Shown: positions 45,048-55,125, counted from the first letter of the stretch. The stretch is DNA of 64,000 nt from Chloroflexi bacterium AL-N1 (GCA_013122435.1 WYDT01000001.1:62001-126000), one strand, 5' to 3'. The notes: a model not told the origin generated them from the letters alone. A program made the numbers and translations.

Positions 45048-45749
45048 TCAACCGACGATGATAATCTCCAGACGCAGCCCATAGGCCCCACCCAGACAAA
45101 TAACATCACCGTCATTGAGTGTTGTCAGATAACCATTTCGTACCACCTGTTGATTGACTTCTGTTACGACGTCATCGCGGGTAGTCGAAAGCAACCAATC
45201 ACCATCTGACCCAAACCGAATCGTACAGTGTACGCGCTGATTCGAGACATAGCGATAGGGTGACTGATCGCCGCGTTCGAGTTCCTGCACATGTGCTGCA
45301 GGATTGTGGAGTTGTAGTGCTGCCAAAAGCCATGTACGTGTGAGAGCCTGCCCCTGAGGACGCACATTGATCTCGCTGCCATCAGGCAAACGCAACAGGC
45401 AGCGCGGTGCACGTGCTATCGTCTCACGCTCATGGGGTGCAATAAGCCAGCGGTAGCCTTCGATCCGTGGTGTGTCGACCGGTACTAACCAGACATGGTA
45501 ACCTGTTCGCACACCTTGGGCACTGAGCGTGATCTCGGGCTCCAAGGGCATGCGCTGCTCACTCCCCAGACGCAGTTCATACCGTAGGCGGTGCTGCTGT
45601 TGATCGACTCTGGGAACACCGCAGGCATCAACTAACACCGCGATAAGGTCGACTGGTGGGCTATCGGTGAGTGCGGCCACGCCACTATACTCCTGTCCAG
45701 CATGGCGCCAATGCAAGGTGACGGTCAGTTCAGCTGGTTGCTGGCTCAT
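45048..45749 (-). CDS. YukD/EsaB-like ubiquitin-fold plus FHA-domain protein
   Basis: 233 residues. The first 95 (LTVTLHWRHAGQEYSGVA, PVDLIAVLVDACG, YELRLGSEQRMPL, GVRTGYHVWLVP) look like the YukD/EsaB ubiquitin-like fold that accompanies type VII secretion. Residues about 125-233 look like an FHA domain with YVSNQRVHCTIRF and LNDGDVICLGG; the RVHC block takes the place of the SRxH phosphothreonine site, and the GR is weak. Its ATG overlaps the EssC stop (ATGA), so it is made together with the motor. The fusion would link the secretion core to kinase signalling. FHA binding ability is uncertain. Confidence 0.75.
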   Translation of the reverse strand: MSQQPAELTVTLHWRHAGQEYSGVAALTDSPPVDLIAVLVDACGVPRVDQQQHRLRYELRLGSEQRMPLEPEITLSAQGVRTGYHVWLVPVDTPRIEGYRWLIAPHERETIARAPRCLLRLPDGSEINVRPQGQALTRTWLLAALQLHNPAAHVQELERGDQSPYRYVSNQRVHCTIRFGSDGDWLLSTTRDDVVTEVNQQVVRNGYLTTLNDGDVICLGGAYGLRLEIIIVG

Positions 45750-48700
45750 GCGCGTGGTGCTCCGTTATTGATCCCATGGGTACTTCGGGCCACCTGTACC
45801 AACAGCTGCTCATCCTCGTGGACCAGTACAGCCCGGCCTGGTGGTTGCTCCGTTCCACGTTCTCCCATCGGCAATGACAAACCCAGCAGGCGCGTTGCGG
45901 CCTCATAGCGCTGTGGCCAGAGAATGAGGCCATTGCGCCCTTCATCCAATACTTTCAACACGCCCTCATCCATAAAGATTGGATTGGTCGCAAGCAGCAG
46001 ATGTATCCCGCGTTCACCACCCACCAGCGCCAGATGACTTAACACACTAAAGAGATTTGGCTCACCACTATACTGCTGGGTAAACTGACTCTTCATCGTG
46101 CTGCGTCCAATATGGAAATCATCCACCACAATGACCCACCGCGTCGCAGCCGCAGATTCCGTTCCCTGTTGGAGTAACAACTGCGTGACGGTCTGGATCT
46201 CGGGTTCATGAGCCGCAAACCCGGCACAATGCGGCAGGTCCTTGAATGCCCGTAATCCACCCTTATGACTATCGATCAGCACCAGCCGCACCTCATCAGG
46301 ACTGTACGCCTGCGTAAGGCTATGGATACAGGTTTGTAACGTGGTTGTTTTGCCACTCCGCCGTCCCCCAACGACCAGCGCATGCGGCGTATCACGGTTC
46401 AGCTGCAGGGTCGCCACACCCAGATAGACACTCTCTTTCCCCAGGTGCAGCTGCAAGCCCATCTGTCGAGAGGGGAGAGGCTTTGGTGTATCCCCGAGGT
46501 CCGCCAGGGTCAGTTGATCTGGCAACAGTTCAATTGCCGGGACCGTTACCGACGCTGACTGGGCTATCCAATGGGCGTGGATCCGTGCCACCACTTCCTT
46601 GAGATCGGCATGGATTTCACTATCAAGAATCGTGGCTTGCGCTCCCACAGCAGCGGTTTCATCGGTCGGGTGTTCCAGCAGCGGCAGAGCCATCTGGGCA
46701 TCGAGGACACCCAGTTCCGGCAACGTGCAGAGGCCACGACCCGGTGTGGTCGCGGCGATCTGGCTCTGTACCCGGGCACCTAATACCTCACTGTAATTAC
46801 TCATCTCTGGTAACCACAGGGCCATACGCGTTTCCACTAACGTCAAGAGTTTATGGGTCAGATCACGGGGACTATCTGCCGTGATGATCAGATGAATACC
46901 ATACGCACGACCCGTACGCGCCAATCGGACCAGTTCATCAACCAGCGTATCCTCACCATACCGATTGGTGAACTCCTCTCGCACCAGCGCGAACTTATCG
47001 ATCACCACGACTAGGGCTGGCAGGCGCTCACCCTGTTCATGCTGGTAGGTCGCCAGATCACTCACACCCGCATCACGAAACCGATCCTGCCGTTCCCGAA
47101 TCGCCATCTGCAATACACTAAGCAAGCGCCGGACCCGCTCACGGTCACGCACCTGAATCACACTGCCCACATGGGGCAAACGATCTAACAAACTCAGCCC
47201 TTGTCCCCCGGCATCAATCGCATAACACCAGACTTCCTGCGGCGAATAGGTAAGGGCTAATGACAGCACGAGCGTTCGCAAGAGGTTGGTTTTGCCACTC
47301 CCAGGCGACCCGATGATGGCCAGATGGCCGTCGTTCAGATTAATCCTCAGTGGTATTTGGCGGCTTTGCTGTGGAATATCCAGTCGCCCCAGCACCACCT
47401 CCAATCGCTGATGATCACCCACCGGGCCCTGCCAGGCGTCGGTCAATAGATCTTCAAGCACCACATCACGGTGCAGATCAAGGACTTCAGCCAGGGTGAG
47501 ATGCGTCGACAACGGCGGCTGCCAGATCGGTTGGGGCTGCCAGCCATACGCTCGCGCTGCCTCAGCCAGACACTTTCCACCCGCCTGTTGCAGGGCTGTT
47601 ACCAACACCTCCAGGTCCGTTTTTTTGGTTCCGGTAGCATCTGCATGGTTGGCACGGGTCGGATCGACTGTCCGAGTCTCACCATTGACATGCAGGGTCA
47701 CCCGGGGCACCTGCGCTGGGTGCTGCGCACCACGAGGCCGATACGCCCCCGTCACCTGAGCCACCTGGAATAACGCAAACTCGCTACCGGAACGAAAATA
47801 GGCCCGCCCAGGGACGGTTGTCGGGAGAAACGCGGCATCGGGCTTGAGCAACATCTCTCGGCTATCTTCACTACTCCCCAATCGCAGGGCAATAAAGAAT
47901 TTGAGCTGGGTGCGAATCTCATCAGAGACCGCTTGTGCTGGCTGCTGTGTCGCAACAAGCAGATGGACGCCCAGAGAACGTCCTTGCTTAACCACCCGTA
48001 CGAGTTCGGCCACAAATTCACGGTAGGTCTTCACCATTTCATCAAACTCATCAATGACGATCATCAGGTTGGGGAGGGGTGGTAAGTGATGTACGCGGGC
48101 CAGTGCGCGGTAATCGTGAATGTTTTCGACCTTGGTATACGCTTGTGCCATGGTACGCAGGATCGTTTTGCGCCGCCGGATTTCACTCTTGATCGCGGTC
48201 ATGGCCCGTTCGGCCAAACGACCTTCCAGATCGGTCACCAGACCAACGGTGTGGGGGAGCGGGGTAAACATCTCCAGCGAGGCCCCCCCCTTAAAGTCGA
48301 TCAGTAACAGTTGCATCTGGAGCGGGGTATGTGTAATCACCAGTGCTGCAATCATCGTCTGGAGCAGCACACTTTTCCCTGCACCGGTGGTACCAGCAAT
48401 AATCCCATGCGAGCCATGTCTGTGCTCATACAGATCGATATAGAGTGGTTCACTGCCTGCCTTAAGGCCCAGTGGGACATCGGGACGCCAGGCACCTTCG
48501 AGTGGTTCCTGCCAGAAACGTGGTGGCATCAAATCACGTTCGTCCGCAATATCAAGGACATCAAAGAGCCGCACATTCTGCGGCACATCCTGATTGCCCC
48601 CTGTTTCATCGAGTTGGATACCAGCCAATTGACGTGCTAGCACATCGCTGTCCTGCACATCCACCTGATCACAGACCACATGCTCCGGCGACCACGCCGC

Positions 48701-49915
48701 ACCTGCGCGCATCCAGCGGACACGACCATCACGCTGGATCTCCACCATCCCACCACAATCGGTCGGAATGTGTTCCCAGCGATCTTCTAGACAGATGAGC
48801 GCCATCTGGACCTGTGCGCCACGCTGCATGATCTCACGCATGACCGGCTGATCACGGACACGTGCGCTGCCATCGACAATGACGAGCACACCGGGAAACT
48901 GGGGCTTTGTGCCCGTAGCTTGGTTTTTCTGCTGGTCCAGGGCATCACGCCGCTGGCTTAATTCATCCAGCAAGGCACTCATCAGGTGTGCCACTGCCGT
49001 AGCGTCACTGGCACACATCCGCAGGTGATGCGCCGGATCATTAGTGAGGGCGATGGTGTGAGGGAGCCAGCGCAGCCAATCCCACATGTCCGGTGCGTCC
49101 GCAGGAGCGGGGAATACCGCCAGCCGCAGATCCTGCGGTGTGTGCAACACCACGGCCTGCCAAATCAAGGCACGCACCAGTGCTTGCCGTACCGGGCGAG
49201 GCCCGGCAATACCAAGCGATCCCATCTCAGCGAAGGGCAATGTGATAGGCACCTGCTGGAGCATGGCGTAGCGCTGGTGGATGTCGGGCAACCGTCGATC
49301 AATGGGGGCATCGCGTGCCTCGGGAACGACCACGGTGGTGCTACACGTGACCTGACCAAGCCCCAGACGCAATGCTAAGAAGTCCGTATCACCAAGTCGT
49401 CGCTCCCACAACCGCGCCTGTGGTGCATGCCCAAAACGGCCCGCATAGTATAGTAACTCTGTGGGATGGGGATCGAGGTAGAGGCGACAGGCCCGTTCGT
49501 GGTCATACTGCTGCCGGATCTGGTCGTGTCGCTGCTGCAGTTGCTCCTCAAAGAAAGCCTGCCGATCCTCGAATTCTTCTTTGTTCTGTCGTTTGCGGGT
49601 GCGATAGGTCATGACGGAGGTGATAACGCCTACCACCGACATGGCACCCATGGGGATCGCAAACATCCAGCTGTTAGGACGGTTGCTAATGAGCGCCATG
49701 GCACCAATCATCACCATCACGCCGAAAAGCGGTGCCAGTATGATCAACCAGTTCATCATATCGTGGCGATTAGGTCTGGGTGGCTCAGGCAAACGAATCT
49801 CCTCAACCGACCAGCTCGGACGAATCCGTGGCGGTCGATTGAAGGTTTGTACTCGTTGCTGCGGTGATGCACCATTCCGTGATGGTGCTTCCCTAGTTGT
49901 TGGATTCATTGTCAT
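45746..49915 (-). CDS. essC: EssC/EccC-like type VII secretion ATPase
   Basis: 1389 residues from the ATG at 49915 (GAGGAA 9 bases upstream); a TTG at 49930 overlapping the PP2C stop is a possible alternative. Two membrane helices (about 56-76, 82-102) are followed by three FtsK/SpoIIIE ATPase units. Their P-loops are GTTGAGKS (508-515), GSPGSGKT (869-876) and GGRRSGKT (1183-1190). The first unit is complete, with LLLIDFKGGA and IVIDEFDEM. The second has VVIDKF, with Lys for the catalytic Glu, so it may bind but not hydrolyse ATP. No N-terminal FHA pair as in Firmicutes EssC; FHA domains are on separate proteins. It moves WXG100-type substrates across the membrane. Confidence 0.92.
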   Translation of the reverse strand: MTMNPTTREAPSRNGASPQQRVQTFNRPPRIRPSWSVEEIRLPEPPRPNRHDMMNWLIILAPLFGVMVMIGAMALISNRPNSWMFAIPMGAMSVVGVITSVMTYRTRKRQNKEEFEDRQAFFEEQLQQRHDQIRQQYDHERACRLYLDPHPTELLYYAGRFGHAPQARLWERRLGDTDFLALRLGLGQVTCSTTVVVPEARDAPIDRRLPDIHQRYAMLQQVPITLPFAEMGSLGIAGPRPVRQALVRALIWQAVVLHTPQDLRLAVFPAPADAPDMWDWLRWLPHTIALTNDPAHHLRMCASDATAVAHLMSALLDELSQRRDALDQQKNQATGTKPQFPGVLVIVDGSARVRDQPVMREIMQRGAQVQMALICLEDRWEHIPTDCGGMVEIQRDGRVRWMRAGAAWSPEHVVCDQVDVQDSDVLARQLAGIQLDETGGNQDVPQNVRLFDVLDIADERDLMPPRFWQEPLEGAWRPDVPLGLKAGSEPLYIDLYEHRHGSHGIIAGTTGAGKSVLLQTMIAALVITHTPLQMQLLLIDFKGGASLEMFTPLPHTVGLVTDLEGRLAERAMTAIKSEIRRRKTILRTMAQAYTKVENIHDYRALARVHHLPPLPNLMIVIDEFDEMVKTYREFVAELVRVVKQGRSLGVHLLVATQQPAQAVSDEIRTQLKFFIALRLGSSEDSREMLLKPDAAFLPTTVPGRAYFRSGSEFALFQVAQVTGAYRPRGAQHPAQVPRVTLHVNGETRTVDPTRANHADATGTKKTDLEVLVTALQQAGGKCLAEAARAYGWQPQPIWQPPLSTHLTLAEVLDLHRDVVLEDLLTDAWQGPVGDHQRLEVVLGRLDIPQQSRQIPLRINLNDGHLAIIGSPGSGKTNLLRTLVLSLALTYSPQEVWCYAIDAGGQGLSLLDRLPHVGSVIQVRDRERVRRLLSVLQMAIRERQDRFRDAGVSDLATYQHEQGERLPALVVVIDKFALVREEFTNRYGEDTLVDELVRLARTGRAYGIHLIITADSPRDLTHKLLTLVETRMALWLPEMSNYSEVLGARVQSQIAATTPGRGLCTLPELGVLDAQMALPLLEHPTDETAAVGAQATILDSEIHADLKEVVARIHAHWIAQSASVTVPAIELLPDQLTLADLGDTPKPLPSRQMGLQLHLGKESVYLGVATLQLNRDTPHALVVGGRRSGKTTTLQTCIHSLTQAYSPDEVRLVLIDSHKGGLRAFKDLPHCAGFAAHEPEIQTVTQLLLQQGTESAAATRWVIVVDDFHIGRSTMKSQFTQQYSGEPNLFSVLSHLALVGGERGIHLLLATNPIFMDEGVLKVLDEGRNGLILWPQRYEAATRLLGLSLPMGERGTEQPPGRAVLVHEDEQLLVQVARSTHGINNGAPRA

Positions 49916-49926
49916 GGGCGAGTTCC

Positions 49927-51234
49927 TCAATGCGTGGATAGCGATCGTGGCACCACCGTCGGTTGTGATGCTTCAGGCGGTGCCTCACCCGGTAGTAGCG
50001 TATCAGGCGGCGCTGGTTCACTTGATGGTGCCTCTTCAGGTGGTGGTGGCATAGCGGTCGGCGGTACATCTAGCGGTGGTGGTTCATCCGCTGATGCTTC
50101 CTCAGGCGGTTGGGACACAGCGGTCGGCGGCAGTGGTTCACTTGGTGGCGGTTCTCCAGGCGGTAACGTAATTGGCCCATCTGTTGGTGTGATGACAGCA
50201 GTCGGCGGCGGTGGTACTGGGGTGGCGCTGGGCAGCGGTACCGCTGTTGCCACAGGTGGCGGCAGTGGCGTTGGTGGAACCGGCGTAGCAGTTGGCAGCG
50301 GTGTGGGGGTCGGCGTAAATGTCGGTTGGAGCGTGGCCGTTGGTGGGAGCGTGACCGTCGGTGCTTGTGAGATACTCAGAAATTCGCGCCGGAGTGGTGG
50401 TGGCTCCAGCGGTCCGGCACCACGCCACGAACCCGCGAGGAGCACCGTTCCCACTGCTAAAGTTGCGGTCGTTCCGGCCACATACAGATAGGGGCGTTTT
50501 CGCCGTGGAGGTGGGCCATTCCGTACAATCAGAACCGTAATATTGTCATGACCAGAACGACGGTTAGCTAACTTCATGAGTTGACGTGCCGCAACGACCG
50601 CAGGCCCACTGCGTGCCATCCGTGCAATTTCGCTGGCATTGACCAGATCATGGAGACCATCAGTACATAACACAATCAGTTCACCCATTTTGAGGGGAAA
50701 TTTGACCACATGGATGTCGAGATGCAGATCACCCATCGCCTGCGTTAGCTCATTGCCATGCTCAACATCATCGACGGTGAGTTGCGTAGCTGGGCTAGTG
50801 GCACGCACCACATACGCACGACTGTCGCCGACGTTCGCAATGATGACCATATTATTTACAAATAATGCTGCAACCAGGGTGGTCGCCATGTTGTTGCGTA
50901 ACTCGGTGATGCGACGCGCCAGATGACGGCTAGACTCATGAATAGCGCGGGTCAATCGCTGTTCTGGTGTGGAGTCTGGTAGATAGCTTGGGTTGTAGAA
51001 ACGCTGCATGACCTGCTGGGTAGCCTCACGACTGGCAATGTCGCCGTCCTGATTCCCGCCGACACCATCGGAAACGATGTACAGCAATCCAAACGGACGT
51101 GCAAGGGTCGCATCAACTGCCGTCGCATCTTCCCAACACCCCCAAAAATCTTCGTTCGCCGTTCGTTTGCGCCCCACATCAGAGATACCACCAACGTCAA
51201 AGCGCGGAAGCGAATTCGTTTGCTGTGCTGACAT
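49927..51234 (-). CDS. PP2C-type Ser/Thr protein phosphatase, membrane-anchored
   Basis: 435 residues. Cytoplasmic PP2C domain (about 10-235) with metal residues E28/D29 (RTANED), D56-G57 (SDGVGG), CTDGLHDLV and SGHDNITVLIV. A transmembrane helix near 250-268 is followed by an extracellular Pro/Thr-rich tail of about 160 residues. It should dephosphorylate targets of the neighbouring kinase, probably FHA ligands in the secretion complex. AAGGAG lies 6 bases before the ATG; the kinase gene ends 12 bases upstream. The long exported tail is unusual for PP2C and may contact the wall. Confidence 0.93.
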   Translation of the reverse strand: MSAQQTNSLPRFDVGGISDVGRKRTANEDFWGCWEDATAVDATLARPFGLLYIVSDGVGGNQDGDIASREATQQVMQRFYNPSYLPDSTPEQRLTRAIHESSRHLARRITELRNNMATTLVAALFVNNMVIIANVGDSRAYVVRATSPATQLTVDDVEHGNELTQAMGDLHLDIHVVKFPLKMGELIVLCTDGLHDLVNASEIARMARSGPAVVAARQLMKLANRRSGHDNITVLIVRNGPPPRRKRPYLYVAGTTATLAVGTVLLAGSWRGAGPLEPPPLRREFLSISQAPTVTLPPTATLQPTFTPTPTPLPTATPVPPTPLPPPVATAVPLPSATPVPPPPTAVITPTDGPITLPPGEPPPSEPLPPTAVSQPPEEASADEPPPLDVPPTAMPPPPEEAPSSEPAPPDTLLPGEAPPEASQPTVVPRSLSTH

Positions 51235-51246
51235 AGCGGCTCCTTC

Positions 51247-52911
51247 TCATTCTGATGTACCGGGCGGTACAATCTCAATCGGCGTATTCCATGCCTGATA
51301 GCTGACCGTGACAACCGCCTGATTGTCCTGACGTATTTCTCGGAGTTCCTGCGGTATGCCATCACCATTCAGCGAGACCTGCACTTCAGCTTCACGATGC
51401 GGATCGTACCAATGCACAACGGTCCTATCATCGTCCGTTTCAATCGTCGGGTTGGCTGTCGCAGCCGCACGTGGTAACAGATGCTGCAGTTGGGTCTCAA
51501 CCGCAATGGCAGATGCAAGCTGCGCCCATGCGGCATCATCACGACGTTCCCACATCTCATCACCAATCGTAATACGACTGAGTGTCTGTGTTCCGTAGGG
51601 GCTCTGGTCAGTTGTCGTCATCTGTATACATGGTGATACCGATGTATCACCACGATCAAAGGTTGCACTTATGGTCGCACTGGTGCCATCACCATAATCA
51701 AACACAGCCTCAATCTGACCAGAACGCAGATCCGCTCGGGCCTGAGCGACCTGATCCAACACACCAGCAGGTTCGGTATCCGTCGGAACCGTTGTTGCTA
51801 CAATTGTGGCTGTGGGCTGAGCATACACCGGGACTGTCGTCGTGACAAGGGTGGCTGTCGGCTGAACAGTGGCCGATTCGATAACAGTGGTACCCTGTGA
51901 TGATGACGAAGACGTAGACCACTGCCAGGGAGCGATGTTACCCATACCAAGCAAGACCGCCGCAGCCACGGCGAGCCCGCCAATCGATAGCGCCACCTGA
52001 CTATAGACGTTGCGCTGACGACGCGTATCACGCTGATTGATATGCTGCAACAGGGTTTCCCGTCCTGATTCATTTGATGGGGCTATCTGCCGGACAATCT
52101 CACCAAGACGCTCGACGGCTGCGGTGCACGAGGGAAAGCGTTGCGTCGGGTCTTGATGCAGCGCACGGTTGAAGAATGGAGCGGTATCATACAGATGCGC
52201 CGGGAGGATGAGACGCATATCACCAAACTCAGGACCATCATCAGACGGTTTAAGCGCCTTGCGACGGCGCTCACTGGCAAACAACGGATTCCCCATCAGT
52301 AACTCAAAGGCAATCGCTGCCAGGGCAAATTGATCACTATGGGTCGTTGGTTGTTGCGCGAGTTGCTCAGGAGCACAATAACGTGGTGAGAGCATCGCTG
52401 CATCTTCAGCCGGAGCAAAGAAGCGTGTCCGCGCACTACTAAAATCGAGCAGCACCACCATGCCACGTTCATTAAGAATAACATTGCGTGGATTGACATC
52501 ACAATGGATAACCGGATGGTCCGGGTGATGTTGGTGGAGATAATCCAACGCGGTGGCAAGCTGTGTGACAATATGCAGAACAGCTATTGGCGGTAGTGGT
52601 TTACCAACCAGTTTATCGAGTGCAGTACCCTCAACAAAGTGCGTTACGAGAAAGTTCTCGCCACCATGTGAGCCACTTTCGACATAGCGTACCAGATGCG
52701 GATGCTGTGTTTTCCGCAGGAGACGCTGCTCATTCAGAAAATAGTCGCGTATCACATTATCTGCTGACCGATGAAGCCGTTTGAGCGCAACAAACAGACC
52801 ATCGCTGGTACGCTGAGCAAGGTAGACTTTGCCACTGAGGCCGCTGCCCAGCTCCCCAAGCACCAGATACTCACCATAGGTAAAGGGTTTGAGTTTGCGA
52901 TAGATCGTCAT
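51247..52911 (-). CDS. PknB-like Ser/Thr protein kinase with atypical active site
   Basis: 554 residues. Kinase domain about 12-275: glycine loop GSGLSGKV (22-29), K44, E61, catalytic loop HCDVNPRN (136-143) with D138, and DFS (156-158) where DFG is usual; APEQL is present. The HRD Arg is Cys and the loop Lys is Asn, so activity may be unusual although the core Asp residues remain. A membrane helix near 305-325 is followed by an extracellular domain (about 375-554) resembling a lipoprotein-like sensor. Encoded directly before PP2C and after a VWA protein, it should phosphorylate FHA ligands and control secretion. Confidence 0.88.
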   Translation of the reverse strand: MTIYRKLKPFTYGEYLVLGELGSGLSGKVYLAQRTSDGLFVALKRLHRSADNVIRDYFLNEQRLLRKTQHPHLVRYVESGSHGGENFLVTHFVEGTALDKLVGKPLPPIAVLHIVTQLATALDYLHQHHPDHPVIHCDVNPRNVILNERGMVVLLDFSSARTRFFAPAEDAAMLSPRYCAPEQLAQQPTTHSDQFALAAIAFELLMGNPLFASERRRKALKPSDDGPEFGDMRLILPAHLYDTAPFFNRALHQDPTQRFPSCTAAVERLGEIVRQIAPSNESGRETLLQHINQRDTRRQRNVYSQVALSIGGLAVAAAVLLGMGNIAPWQWSTSSSSSQGTTVIESATVQPTATLVTTTVPVYAQPTATIVATTVPTDTEPAGVLDQVAQARADLRSGQIEAVFDYGDGTSATISATFDRGDTSVSPCIQMTTTDQSPYGTQTLSRITIGDEMWERRDDAAWAQLASAIAVETQLQHLLPRAAATANPTIETDDDRTVVHWYDPHREAEVQVSLNGDGIPQELREIRQDNQAVVTVSYQAWNTPIEIVPPGTSE

Positions 52912-52923
52912 AATGCATTACAC

Positions 52924-54108
52924 CTATGATCGCTGACCGCCGCGTTTGACCGTCGCGGCGTGCGATAAGCTACCACTTCGCAACCGACGGCTGTCTTCCC
53001 GGCCCCGGCGTTGCCACAAAGCTAGACCCAGCGTAATCAATCCACTGACCACGAGTGCGGCCAGCCCAGCCCGGAGAAAGTAGTCCTGCAATACCTCACC
53101 GAGTGGCCGGAGCGTCATGGCATTCACAATAGCCTGGAACAAGAGTTGTTGGCTACTCGCCTCGACACCATCGACTACTGCGAGAATTTGCCAGCGATGG
53201 GTCTGCTCATCCGCAGGCACATCAGAAGCAAACTGCACCCGATAGGCACTGGAAGACGGTACCTGCACATTCTCACGGTAACTTGCGCTGGCCTCGTCCA
53301 CAGTGGGGCGTACCAGAGTCATACCATCAGTGGCCTGAGAAAGCTCAATAAGCCGCGCTGCACCATCACCATCCTCAGGGTCAAACCCAAAGCGATAGGT
53401 GTGAATAGTGATCGATTGATCGCGTGCGAGTGACAGTACTGACTCGTAGGACTCACGGCTTAAATCATCACGTCCATCGCTCAACACCACCAGCGATCCG
53501 GTCGTACCCTGCTCGTTGGCCTGCTCTGCGACCGCATCAACAGCCTCACTGACCGCCGCATAAAGGCGTGTGGCACGTGGCTGAAGGGTGAGTTGCGTAT
53601 TGAGATAGTTAATCACCGCATTATGGTCGTGGGTGAAATCAGCAAATTCGGTAATCTGGCTGACCTGGGTGCCATCACCAGTCGGGAGAAAGAGACTCAC
53701 CAGTTGCGGATCATCCGGGTTGATTCCTGTCCCCGACTCCAACAGGCCAATCGCCGCCTGACGCGCCGCCTCGACCTCAGCAGCACCGAGCAACTGGCTG
53801 GCATCGAGCACAATCCCCAGCACTGGACCACGCGAGCCGGTTTGCTCCTCAGCAATCACCACACGATCAGGCGCAACAGGTTGTCCGTTTTGCAAAATCG
53901 TAAAATGCTCTGGGCGCAGATCGCTGACGGGCTGGCCCTGTTCGTTCAGAACCTCGATCAAGGCACTGGGAGAGGAAAACGCGTTGCTGCTCTCGATCAC
54001 CTCAATACGTGGTCCGTCCCGTGCCAGCAGCGTGGCTGGTGTCGTCAGCAGACCCAGCAGCAGCACCAGACGAATTATCCGTGATATATGTCCAAAGGAA
54101 CGTATCAT
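52924..54108 (-). CDS. Exported VWA-domain protein of the type VII-like locus
   Basis: 394 residues from the ATG at 54108 (AGGACAAG upstream; an ATG 10 codons earlier has no ribosome site). A signal anchor precedes an N-terminal VWA-associated strand region (IEVLNEQGQPVSDLRPEHF) and a von Willebrand A domain (about 95-260). Its MIDAS reads LDASQL, so the second Ser of DxSxS is missing and metal binding may be weak. SLVVLSDGRDDLS is the typical later strand. A C-terminal membrane helix (about 350-370) and basic tail follow. It is probably an extracytoplasmic scaffold or sensor. The kinase gene follows 12 bases on. Confidence 0.85.
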   Translation of the reverse strand: MIRSFGHISRIIRLVLLLGLLTTPATLLARDGPRIEVIESSNAFSSPSALIEVLNEQGQPVSDLRPEHFTILQNGQPVAPDRVVIAEEQTGSRGPVLGIVLDASQLLGAAEVEAARQAAIGLLESGTGINPDDPQLVSLFLPTGDGTQVSQITEFADFTHDHNAVINYLNTQLTLQPRATRLYAAVSEAVDAVAEQANEQGTTGSLVVLSDGRDDLSRESYESVLSLARDQSITIHTYRFGFDPEDGDGAARLIELSQATDGMTLVRPTVDEASASYRENVQVPSSSAYRVQFASDVPADEQTHRWQILAVVDGVEASSQQLLFQAIVNAMTLRPLGEVLQDYFLRAGLAALVVSGLITLGLALWQRRGREDSRRLRSGSLSHAATVKRGGQRS

Positions 54109-54171
54109 GTCGCTTGTCCTATCATCTACATCCTTCATTGTGAGCGATCGTTTGACGCATACAGCACCCCA

Positions 54172-55065
54172 TCAACGGAAGGTCTGCTCAAAGCGGAGCT
54201 TCACGGCATACTCCCCATCTTCCGGGTGATCTGGATCACCAAGCGTCACCACATCACCACTGCGGAGCGGGAAGGGCTGGCCACCCATAGACCCCAGATC
54301 GTGCTTCTGGGTCGTACCCGTCGCATCCACACGCTGGACAAACAGCCCGTTGGCGCTCTGCTGATCCGCCACGGTAGTCTGCCCCTGATCATTGGTATCG
54401 AAGCGGGCATGCTGCCGCGACGTGACACTGTCGGTAATCACCATATCGCATTCTTTGCGGCCCAGCGTGTCACCGGGACGGATGGCAAACTGGTTCCCCA
54501 GGTGGGCACCATTCAGCACCTCGAGCCGTCCATAGGGACAACTGGCGCTGTCCATCTGTGCGGTGGGGGCCGGGGTCGTCTGTCGACGCAATCGTCGCGT
54601 CGAGTCCTTCATGACCTGGGTAATCTGACGGGCGGCGGTACTCACCACCGGGACGTTGACGACCGATGCAGTCATGGTCAGGCTGCCCAGCGTGCACAGC
54701 ACCCCAATCACCGCACCAACAATCCCCATACTGGTCAACACGCTCAGATATTGACTGAGTGCCTGTGCGGTCGGTCGTGGAAACTGGCTCTGATCGAGTG
54801 GCCAGGACATGCCCACCAGCCCCACCGCCTCGCGTGGTCGGAAAGACACATACGCCGACGGGCCAATGAGTACCAACGGCAGACAGGCCAGCAGCAAGAG
54901 CAGAAACACCATCATTTTACGCTCAAGCCGCCGCACGGACACCAGCATCATGACCAGCGTCACACCACCGATAATCAGCGCCGGGAGCGCGGCAGCGGTG
55001 TACCACCAGCTATTCTGCAACCCTCCCAGGTCACGTAAATGTTGCCAAAAGAGATAGTCTTCCAT
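54172..55065 (-). CDS. Membrane protein with C-terminal FHA domain
   Basis: 297 residues from the ATG at 55065 (AAGGAAAGG upstream). Three membrane helices (about 20-42, 50-70, 110-140), then a cytoplasmic linker and an FHA domain (about 190-297). The FHA has LGRKECDMVI, SVTSRQHARF and ANGLFVQ, the GR, SxxH and NG residues for phosphothreonine binding all present. It is the best FHA in the locus, so the likely hub reading the kinase. A truncated second copy of this gene is at 55981-56060. The VWA gene follows 63 bases on. Confidence 0.9.
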   Translation of the reverse strand: MEDYLFWQHLRDLGGLQNSWWYTAAALPALIIGGVTLVMMLVSVRRLERKMMVFLLLLLACLPLVLIGPSAYVSFRPREAVGLVGMSWPLDQSQFPRPTAQALSQYLSVLTSMGIVGAVIGVLCTLGSLTMTASVVNVPVVSTAARQITQVMKDSTRRLRRQTTPAPTAQMDSASCPYGRLEVLNGAHLGNQFAIRPGDTLGRKECDMVITDSVTSRQHARFDTNDQGQTTVADQQSANGLFVQRVDATGTTQKHDLGSMGGQPFPLRSGDVVTLGDPDHPEDGEYAVKLRFEQTFR

Positions 55066-55125
55066 ACCTTTCCTTATTCCATACCATCCATATGCAAGCA
55101 GCGCTCGTGACCCCAAAGAGCACCA

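Noticed and set aside
49934..50491. Gly/Ser/Val-rich 185-codon plus-strand frame
   Set aside because: It is the complement of the Pro/Thr-rich tail of the PP2C protein; it has no start signal.
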